Shown: piece by piece, positions 6,819 to 12,301 of the stretch | How positions within the stretch are numbered: position 1 is the first letter of the stretch | Layout of the letters: each line of letters opens with the position of its first letter | Assembly (NCBI GenBank): GCA_000495415.1 | Contig: AWGX01000300.1 | Coordinates: forward strand, 1-12,301 | Direction: 5' to 3' | DNA length: 12,301 nucleotides | DNA from: Smithella sp. ME-1 | GTDB taxonomy: Bacteria > Desulfobacterota > Syntrophia > Syntrophales > Smithellaceae | Made by a program: the position numbers and the translations under genes | The notes under the pieces: model-generated | Told to the model about the DNA's origin: nothing | What the model saw: the letters and a program-made list of their open reading frames with translations, nothing else | Databases searched by the model: none

Positions 6819-7979
6819 TCATTTCTTCAGCAATAAATACAACTCACCATTTTCCTTGAGAGTCCCTGCTGTGTTTTCCGCTTCAATACCAAACCCGCAG
6901 AAAAGATCGACTCTGCCGGGGCCCACAATAGCTGCGCCCTTGTCCTGATTAAGTACAAAACGGGAGAAATCTACTCTTTCTTTAATCTTTCCGTTTTCAT
7001 CAAAAACTGGTTTGCGCAGGCGAATAAACGCCAACGCTCCCTCTGGGAAAAAATCCGGATCAGTAGCAATCGTTCTGCCCGGAGTCACCGGCTCGCCCAG
7101 CGACCCTACCGGTTCCTTGTCCAAAAAGCGGAAGAATGTGTATCTTTCATTATGGCTCAGTACGTCATAAATTTCCTGATCACTTTTTCCTCTTAAGAAC
7201 TCATGACGATAAGAGGCTTCGCTGCTGTTTATTTTACCGCTTTCCAGCATGAATTTAGTAACACTGCGAAAAGGCCGCCCGTTACTCTGCGCAAAGCCAA
7301 CCGTTCGAAGATCACCGTTCTCCAGTTTAATTTTTCCGGAACCCTGAATATGGAGAGAAAACAATTCCACCGGGTCGGACACCCATATTAGCTCCAGATT
7401 TTTACCCTGCAAAACTCCGTCAACATCAATTTCGCGGCGGTTGTAGTAGGAGACAAATTTACCGTCTTTCATCCGGCCAGTTTGATTTTCTTTTTTAATT
7501 AAGTCCGGAGGCACTCGATAGAGGGGATATTTATATTTTTCAGTGCGTTCCAGTGAACCTTCGAGCAATGGTTCGTAATAGCCTGTAAAAAGCGCATTGG
7601 AATTGCTGCCTGTTCCGGCAACACGATAAACATTAAATTCTGCGATAATTTTTTTGCTTAACTCGGCTTTATTATCCGTCTGACGTAAAATTGCGCGAAA
7701 CGCTACAAGTGTTTCTTTTAATTGTTGCGATGTGATTAATCTGTCAGCGACGTGGTAAACTTTATCGCGTCCGGCATTTTCATAATAATTAATGCTGCGT
7801 TCAATTGCCAAAACCAACGAATCCGTATCGAGATCATCGGCAAAATTAATATCGGCAGCTTTGGCAACAGAAGAAAATGACGGAAGGAACTTTGCATGAG
7901 TTTTGGGAACAGAACGCATACAGCCGCTGACAAAAGCGGCAACTATTAACAATAGAAGAATCCTGGGCCAACGTTTCAT
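6819..7979 (-). CDS. mltA: Membrane-bound lytic murein transglycosylase A (lipoprotein)
   Basis: MltA cleaves the MurNAc-GlcNAc bond of peptidoglycan to leave 1,6-anhydro-muramyl ends, acting at the outer membrane during wall turnover. A lipoprotein signal is clear: MKRWP, a hydrophobic stretch LLLLIVAAF, then VSGC with the lipidated cysteine at 20. The MltA domain shows LFTGYYEPLLEGS, YPLYRVPPDL and LFSLHIQGSGKI; the C-terminal 3D domain includes GRTIATDPDFFPEGA and NQDKGAAIVGPGRVDLFCG. Aspartates 337, 346 and 358 are spaced much like the three aspartates I recall around the E. coli active site, so activity is expected. At 386 residues it has family length. Its ATG overlaps the upstream acetyltransferase stop (ATGA), with no clear ribosome-binding site of its own, which indicates translational coupling. 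It is the last gene of the nadK-recN-argA-mltA run; no clear terminator hairpin follows. Confidence 0.95.
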   Translation of the reverse strand: MKRWPRILLLLIVAAFVSGCMRSVPKTHAKFLPSFSSVAKAADINFADDLDTDSLVLAIERSINYYENAGRDKVYHVADRLITSQQLKETLVAFRAILRQTDNKAELSKKIIAEFNVYRVAGTGSNSNALFTGYYEPLLEGSLERTEKYKYPLYRVPPDLIKKENQTGRMKDGKFVSYYNRREIDVDGVLQGKNLELIWVSDPVELFSLHIQGSGKIKLENGDLRTVGFAQSNGRPFRSVTKFMLESGKINSSEASYRHEFLRGKSDQEIYDVLSHNERYTFFRFLDKEPVGSLGEPVTPGRTIATDPDFFPEGALAFIRLRKPVFDENGKIKERVDFSRFVLNQDKGAAIVGPGRVDLFCGFGIEAENTAGTLKENGELYLLLKK

Positions 7980-8434
7980 AATTCTATAATCATCGCTGTT
8001 TCATCGCAGTAGTCGGGATATTTGGAACAGCGAAAACAATCCGCCCAAATTTTTTCCGGCAGCATGTTTCTGTCAATTTCCTTAAAGCCCAATTTAAGGA
8101 AAAAATCTTTTTTATAAGTAAGAGTGAATACCTTGAAAAGTCCCAACGTAATAGCTTCGGAAATACAGGCTTCCACAAGTTCCCTGCCAATACCCCTGCT
8201 CCGATAATTTTCATCGACATAAAGCGAACGTATTTCCGCGAGATTTTCCCAGATGATATTCATCGCACAAATACCGGTAACCTGCGAATTGCTTTCATCA
8301 TAAAAAACAAAAAAATCCCTCAAGGAATTATAAATATCCATCAAAGCGCGCGGCAGCATTTCGCCTTTTCCGGACGACAGATTTATCAGGCGGTGAATGG
8401 TTTTCACATCATCAATGCGCGCTTTTCTCAGCAT
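7976..8434 (-). CDS. argA: GNAT acetyltransferase, short ArgA-like N-acetylglutamate synthase
   Basis: This 152-residue protein is a single GNAT domain. The acetyl-CoA loop is seen in YVDENYRSRGIGRELVEACI (RxxGxG at residues 78-83). The C-terminal part KKDFFLKLGFKEIDR, then LPEKIWADCFRCSKYPDYCD, resembles the short N-acetylglutamate synthases of Geobacter and relatives, which make N-acetylglutamate, the first arginine precursor, without the amino-acid-kinase domain of E. coli ArgA. MLPRALMDIYNSLRDFFV near residues 26-43 also fits that group. Cysteines 133, 136 and 143 form a compact cluster. AGGAG (8442-8446) lies 7 bases before the ATG. It is 15 bases downstream of recN and overlaps mltA by 4 bases. 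No other arginine gene is present, so the specific substrate is inferred from similarity; a generic GNAT role remains possible. Confidence 0.75.
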   Translation of the reverse strand: MLRKARIDDVKTIHRLINLSSGKGEMLPRALMDIYNSLRDFFVFYDESNSQVTGICAMNIIWENLAEIRSLYVDENYRSRGIGRELVEACISEAITLGLFKVFTLTYKKDFFLKLGFKEIDRNMLPEKIWADCFRCSKYPDYCDETAMIIEL

Positions 8435-8449
8435 TTTCTTTCTCCTAAT

Positions 8450-10141
8450 TTAAAATTTGGATGTTTTGGACTCTTTTATCATTTCACGGGCATGCTTCCG
8501 TGTTGTTTCTGTAACATTCACGCCACCCAGCATGCGGCTGATTTCTTCAACCTTCTGTTCAACATCAAGTTCCTGCACAAATGTACTCGTTCTGCCTTTC
8601 GCCACCTTTTTGAAGACATGCAGATGATTATCTCCAAAACAGGCAATTTGGGGCAAATGGGTGATACAGATAATCTGATGATTGGCGGAAACAGATTTCA
8701 GCTTCCGGCCGACAATTTCCGCCACTGCTCCTCCGATACCATTATCCACCTCGTCGAAAACAATCGATGCCACGGAACCTGTTCGCGACAAAACATTTTT
8801 CAATGCCAGAATTATCCGCGATAATTCACCACCGGAGGCAATACTGTTCAGTGGTTTTGCTTCTTCGCCTTTGTTTGCCTCCAGATAAAATTCAATTTCA
8901 TCTCCTCCCGTCTGCTCAAACAGTTCAATACTTTTATCAGCAGCAAATTTGTTAAAATTGACATGGAAAGAGGCATTAGGCATATTCAGTTCGTGTATTT
9001 CTTTGTTCACTGCCTCCTGCAATTTTTTTGCCGCCTGTTTTCTGATTTCGGAGAGTCTAAGAGCTTTCTGGCGTAAATTATCTTTTATTTTCTCTTCTTC
9101 CCTGTTTAATTTTTCCAGTTCTTCTTCTATGGAAGAGACCTTGTTCAAATCTTCTTCTATCTCCTGTTTCCGGCGCAGAACATTTTCCAGCGAGCCGCCG
9201 TGTTTGCGTTTGAGCCGGTTCAAAAGTTCAAGTCGTTCATCGATAAGCGCCAGCCGCTGAGCATCGAAAAAAAGGTTTTTGCCGTAATCACGCAGCGTCA
9301 GCGCAGCTTCCTGTAAAGTGATAAAACTATCGTCAATATCATTGTCTGCAAGTTTCAATCCGGTGTCTATTTTTTTAATCTCTTTTATCTGACTCTGCAC
9401 TTCCTTCAATTTAACGATGGCAGAATCTTTTTCTCCATAGAGCAAATCATAGGCACGATCAGCCCACCCGGACAGTTTTTGGAAATTAACGAGAACTTTC
9501 TTTTCATCGGCCAGCGCCGTGTCTTCCGCCGGTTGAGGATTAATATCCTGAATCTCTTTTAACTGAAATTTCAACAGGTCAGTTTTTTCTTCTCTGCTTT
9601 TACTCAAGTCCTGTAATTTTTCTATCTGAGACCTGATCTGCCGATATTGATCATAAATCACTTCGTAATCTGATCTTTCAGGCAGGCATCCGCCGAACTC
9701 ATCCAGAATGTTAATATGATTTTCGGCATTGAGAATTACCTGATGTTCACGCTGACCGCAAATATTAATCAATCTCTCACTTATGGAAGCCAGATTAGCC
9801 AAAGTCGCTGTTTGTCCGTTAATGAACGCCTTATTTTTACCTGTGTGCGAGACAATCCGGCGAATGATTAAATCTTCTTCATCGGGAAAACCCATATCTG
9901 TAATTTTATCCCGCAACGGTTTATTCGCGGATATATCGAAAACTGCTTCAACAGTAGCCGTGTCGGCCTGAGACCTGATTATTTCCGTCGTGGCTCTATC
10001 TCCTAAAAGAAGGCTTACCGCACCGATAATTATTGATTTACCGGCGCCGGTTTCACCGGAAATAATATTCAATCCATTACCAAAAGAAACATGGAGTTCA
10101 TCAATGATGGCAAAATTTTTAATGCTCAATTCATTAAGCAT
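8450..10141 (-). CDS. recN: DNA repair protein RecN
   Basis: RecN is an SMC-like ATPase that works on DNA double-strand breaks together with RecA, in the cytoplasm. The 563-residue protein begins MLNELSIKNFAIIDEL and has Walker A GETGAGKS at 29-36. A long central coiled-coil region rich in Glu, Lys and Leu follows (about 150-370). Near the C terminus come the ABC signature SGGELS at 436-441, Walker B SIVFDE ending at 464, and the ITHLPQIA switch around 493-500. This order is diagnostic. The ATG at 10141-10139 is chosen over an upstream in-frame ATG (10243) because it gives the canonical N terminus and normal length. It overlaps the end of nadK by 8 bases without a strong ribosome-binding site, suggesting coupling. 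RecN is often LexA-controlled, but any such control here would act through the promoter upstream of nadK. Confidence 0.97.
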   Translation of the reverse strand: MLNELSIKNFAIIDELHVSFGNGLNIISGETGAGKSIIIGAVSLLLGDRATTEIIRSQADTATVEAVFDISANKPLRDKITDMGFPDEEDLIIRRIVSHTGKNKAFINGQTATLANLASISERLINICGQREHQVILNAENHINILDEFGGCLPERSDYEVIYDQYRQIRSQIEKLQDLSKSREEKTDLLKFQLKEIQDINPQPAEDTALADEKKVLVNFQKLSGWADRAYDLLYGEKDSAIVKLKEVQSQIKEIKKIDTGLKLADNDIDDSFITLQEAALTLRDYGKNLFFDAQRLALIDERLELLNRLKRKHGGSLENVLRRKQEIEEDLNKVSSIEEELEKLNREEEKIKDNLRQKALRLSEIRKQAAKKLQEAVNKEIHELNMPNASFHVNFNKFAADKSIELFEQTGGDEIEFYLEANKGEEAKPLNSIASGGELSRIILALKNVLSRTGSVASIVFDEVDNGIGGAVAEIVGRKLKSVSANHQIICITHLPQIACFGDNHLHVFKKVAKGRTSTFVQELDVEQKVEEISRMLGGVNVTETTRKHAREMIKESKTSKF

Positions 10142-11024
10142 TCTTCTTTTTTCTAGCTCCCGGAGGTAAGTCACCCCAACCGAGCTTGGAACGAAGAATT
10201 TCAGCATAGCTGCGGTAGGGAGAGAGAACCAGCATTGTCGCATGTCTGGATCTCTTGACAGTTACGACATCGCCGGATACGAGTTTGTAAGCTTCCTGTC
10301 CGTCCAAAGTTAATATAGCACCTTTATCCTTGGACCAGAGAGTTATTTTTAAATTTGAATCTTCCGCAAAAATAATCGGACGATTAGTCAGAGTATGGGG
10401 GCAGATGGGATTAATAATAATCAGGTCTTTCCCGGGAAAAACAATGGGACCGCCGGCGGAAAGCGAATAGGCCGTGGAGCCGGTGGGCGTGGAAACAATC
10501 AGACCATCACCTTTATAAGTTGTCAGATAATTACCGTTAACTTCCATCTCGAATTCATTCATACGGGAAAGACTGCCGCGATTAATGACTACATCGTTTA
10601 AAACACTACCGGCATTAGTAACAGCTTTCCCATGCCTGATGCTGACATCAAGCATCATCCTTTTTTCTATCTCGAATTCCCCTCTGATAACTAACTCCAG
10701 CGCCGAGTGGATTTCGTTTAAATTTACTTCGGTGAGATAGCCGAAGCTGCCCATATTTATTCCCAGAATAGGAACTTTATGCCCGGCTATATATCGTGCC
10801 GCGCGTAACATCGTGCCGTCTCCGCCTAAAACAACAATAAGTTCTGATTTTTTTGCCAGGTCGGTTCTACTCAGCCCTCCATCAAGAGCAATTTTTCTGG
10901 AAATTTCCATTTCCAGAAATACTTTCACGTTCCGTTCTTCAAGCCATTTTTTTAGCGAACGGACATGGTCGGCAATTTTTTCTTTTTCAAGGTTGGCGAT
11001 AATGCCTATTCTTTTAATTTTCAT
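10134..11024 (-). CDS. nadK: NAD kinase (ATP- or polyphosphate-dependent)
   Basis: NAD kinase phosphorylates NAD to NADP in the cytoplasm and controls NADPH supply. The 296-residue protein carries the GGDGT motif at residues 67-71, within VVLGGDGTMLRAAR, with the conserved catalytic-site aspartate 69. The second hallmark, GDGLIVSTPTGSTAYSLSAG, spans 172-191. LNDVVINRG at 142-150 is also family-typical. A GAGG ribosome-binding site (11034-11037 region) precedes the ATG by 9 bases. It is the first gene of the leftward operon with recN, an adjacency seen in many bacteria, and diverges from rdgC across 175 bases. Nothing appears truncated. Whether it prefers ATP or polyphosphate cannot be read from sequence. 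Confidence 0.96.
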   Translation of the reverse strand: MKIKRIGIIANLEKEKIADHVRSLKKWLEERNVKVFLEMEISRKIALDGGLSRTDLAKKSELIVVLGGDGTMLRAARYIAGHKVPILGINMGSFGYLTEVNLNEIHSALELVIRGEFEIEKRMMLDVSIRHGKAVTNAGSVLNDVVINRGSLSRMNEFEMEVNGNYLTTYKGDGLIVSTPTGSTAYSLSAGGPIVFPGKDLIIINPICPHTLTNRPIIFAEDSNLKITLWSKDKGAILTLDGQEAYKLVSGDVVTVKRSRHATMLVLSPYRSYAEILRSKLGWGDLPPGARKKKNA

Positions 11025-11083
11025 TTACTTAGACCTCGGAATATTGAGCTCACTAACATAAAAAAAACTCTCTGTCCACGGAT

Positions 11084-11113
11084 AATATTTCATGAATATC
11101 TTCATGGAATATT
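11084..11113. promoter_or_regulatory. 30-bp inverted repeat between nadK and rdgC (candidate operator)
   Basis: The arms AATATTTCATGAA (11084-11096) and TTCATGGAATATT (11101-11113) match at 12 of 13 positions around a 4-base TATC centre; the one mismatch would be a U-G pair in plus-strand RNA. On the plus strand it is followed by TGATC and then TTTTTT (11119-11124), so it also resembles an AT-rich terminator. No plus-strand gene lies upstream to terminate, which favours an operator or a leader hairpin acting on the divergent pair. Confidence 0.5.
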
Positions 11114-11147
11114 TGATCTTTTTTATATAATTATCCAACATAAATTC

Positions 11148-11175
11148 TTGACATACCTGTATTTAATAATATACG
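11148..11175 (+). promoter_or_regulatory. Candidate sigma-70-type promoter for rdgC
   Basis: A perfect -35 hexamer TTGACA (11148-11153) is followed after 16 bases by TATACG (11170-11175); TAATAT at 11167-11172 overlaps but is spaced only 13 bases. Transcription would begin near 11182, giving a leader of about 18 bases that includes the GAGGTG ribosome-binding site (11188-11193). An imperfect inverted repeat, GTAT (11159-11162) with ATAC (11171-11174), covers the spacer and -10. Confidence 0.5.
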
Positions 11176-11199
11176 GTGCAGCCCGTCGAGGTGATCATT

Positions 11200-12270
11200 A
11201 TGGGTTTATTAAAAGGCAGTTTTACTTTTGCTCGTTTTCACGTAGAAGGCCAGTTGCCGCAGGCATTTTTAAATTTCGTCAACAGCCGGATTAAAGCTAA
11301 TTCTTACAAAGATATGCCTAAATCAACCGAAGAAAAAAGGCTGGGCTGGGTTTCTCTAACCGACATTCTGGATAACGATTTTGAAAAAGCCAATTACGCG
11401 CTGGGCGATTACCTTATCTTTTCTTTACGCATCGACCGTAAACTTATTTCGCCCAAGCTCATGAAAATAAAACTAATGGAAGAAGAAAGACGATATCTTG
11501 CCCAAAATAGCAAAGACAGAATCAACAAAGCAGCGGCCACGGGAATTAAAGACAAGGTGAAGCTGGAACTTTTGACCAGACTTGATGCTATACCATCCTT
11601 TTACGATGTCTGCTGGGCTGTAGGACAAAAAACAATCTATTTTTCTTCGCTTGCCGAAAAGGTCGTTGATGACTTTGCCGATATGTTTAAAAAAACATTT
11701 GCCCTGAATCTCAAGCCTTTTTCACCACAGGAAAATAATCTGATAACAAAAGACCCCGAATCGTCGGACACGGCCTCGTTGGCCGGCCGGGAATTTTTAA
11801 CCTGGCTCTGGTTCAAATCGGAGGAACGAAACGGCAGAATAAAAGTATCGGATAAAGAAGAAGTTGAACTCCATCTCTTAAAAAAGATAGTTTTAGAAGC
11901 TGGCGAAGGTGAATATTCTCAGGGAGTCGTCTGCCACGGAATTCATGCCGAACATAAAGAAGGCAAGGAAGCAATCCGTCAGGGGAAAAAAGTTAAAGAA
12001 GCGGGAATCAAACTGATTCACGATAAAAACGAATGGGAATTTATTCTTAAAGCGGACTCTTTCCATTTTCAATCTTTGAAATTGCCGGTGACAGACTGGG
12101 AGGAAAGTCAGGAAGATCAGTCAGGAAAACTTCTGGAACGGATTTACCTTATTGAAGAAGCCGCAAAGAAAATCGACCGTTTATATAATTCTTTTTTGCA
12201 AATTCGTTATTCAGCGCAGTGGGAAAAAGATGAGAAAAAGCATATGACCAAATGGCTGGAACACAAATAG
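11200..12270 (+). CDS. rdgC: Recombination-associated protein RdgC homologue
   Basis: RdgC is a DNA-binding, ring-forming protein that limits RecA activity and affects replication-fork recombination; it is cytoplasmic and nucleoid-associated. The 356-residue product begins MGLLKGSFTFARFHVEG and contains EEKRLGWVSLTDI (44-56), ALGDYLIFSLRIDRK and SFYDVCWAVGQKTIYF, which resemble the RdgC-like proteins I recall from Deltaproteobacteria. The GWV segment and the following charged helix match the general E. coli RdgC layout. It is longer than the E. coli protein (about 300 residues). The ATG at 11200 has GAGGTG 6 bases upstream; an in-frame ATG at 11176 would add 8 residues but lies within the predicted -10/start region. 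The gene stands alone on this strand in the window and diverges from nadK-recN. Family recognition is from memory and moderately distant. Confidence 0.78.
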   Translation: MGLLKGSFTFARFHVEGQLPQAFLNFVNSRIKANSYKDMPKSTEEKRLGWVSLTDILDNDFEKANYALGDYLIFSLRIDRKLISPKLMKIKLMEEERRYLAQNSKDRINKAAATGIKDKVKLELLTRLDAIPSFYDVCWAVGQKTIYFSSLAEKVVDDFADMFKKTFALNLKPFSPQENNLITKDPESSDTASLAGREFLTWLWFKSEERNGRIKVSDKEEVELHLLKKIVLEAGEGEYSQGVVCHGIHAEHKEGKEAIRQGKKVKEAGIKLIHDKNEWEFILKADSFHFQSLKLPVTDWEESQEDQSGKLLERIYLIEEAAKKIDRLYNSFLQIRYSAQWEKDEKKHMTKWLEHK

Positions 12271-12301
12271 ACCGCGCCTAAATCAAAGATGATATCGAGG
12301 C

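Noticed and set aside
8393..8824. 143-codon frame on the plus strand over recN
   Set aside because: It is antisense to the well-defined C-terminal ATPase motifs of RecN and has no protein family character; a shadow of a real gene.
1..12301. Mobile element, prophage, CRISPR array or defence/toxin system
   Set aside because: No transposase, integrase, regularly spaced repeats, or toxin-antitoxin-like small gene pair is found; every long coding region belongs to a recognisable non-mobile family.

Overview
This 12.3 kb window reads as a stretch of bacterial chromosome carrying mostly housekeeping genes. It contains no transposase, integrase, phage gene, CRISPR array, tRNA or rRNA that I can see. 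The gene set suggests an anaerobic Deltaproteobacterium (Desulfobacterota), perhaps near the syntrophic Syntrophales. The reasons are an RdgC homologue of the MGLLKGS type, a short stand-alone ArgA-like acetyltransferase, a heterodisulfide-reductase-like iron-sulfur protein, a NirJ/AhbD-like radical SAM/SPASM protein, and the scpA-scpB pair beside trpS. The taxonomic call is inference from remembered family relationships; no search was run.

Layout from left to right. (1) Positions 1-2746, minus strand: hup (HU) -> trpS -> scpA -> scpB, with scpB running off the left edge. scpA and scpB overlap by one base (TAATG). A 13-bp inverted repeat separates hup from trpS. (2) Positions 2747-3179: a 433-base AT-rich, gene-free divergent region with a candidate hup promoter. 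(3) Positions 3216-5361, plus strand: a UbiA-family membrane prenyltransferase followed 10 bases later by a radical SAM/SPASM protein, probably a two-gene operon of unknown product. (4) Positions 5362-5548: a convergent gap with an 11-bp inverted repeat. (5) Positions 5549-6571, minus strand: a single gene for a protein with two ferredoxin-type clusters and one CCG domain, richer in G+C than its surroundings. (6) Positions 6819-11024, minus strand: nadK -> recN -> argA-like acetyltransferase -> mltA, packed with an 8-base overlap, a 15-base gap and a 4-base overlap, so very probably one operon. (7) Positions 11200-12270, plus strand: rdgC, divergent from nadK across 175 bases that hold a 30-bp inverted repeat and a TTGACA promoter candidate.

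Functionally, the left block concerns chromosome organisation (HU, ScpA, ScpB of the SMC condensin complex) plus tryptophan charging. The right block joins DNA repair and recombination (RecN, RdgC), cofactor supply (NAD kinase), arginine precursor synthesis and cell-wall turnover (MltA). The central prenyltransferase/radical SAM pair and the lone iron-sulfur protein are the least understood parts and the most likely place for unrecognised biochemistry. I did not find a clear case for a wholly new system.
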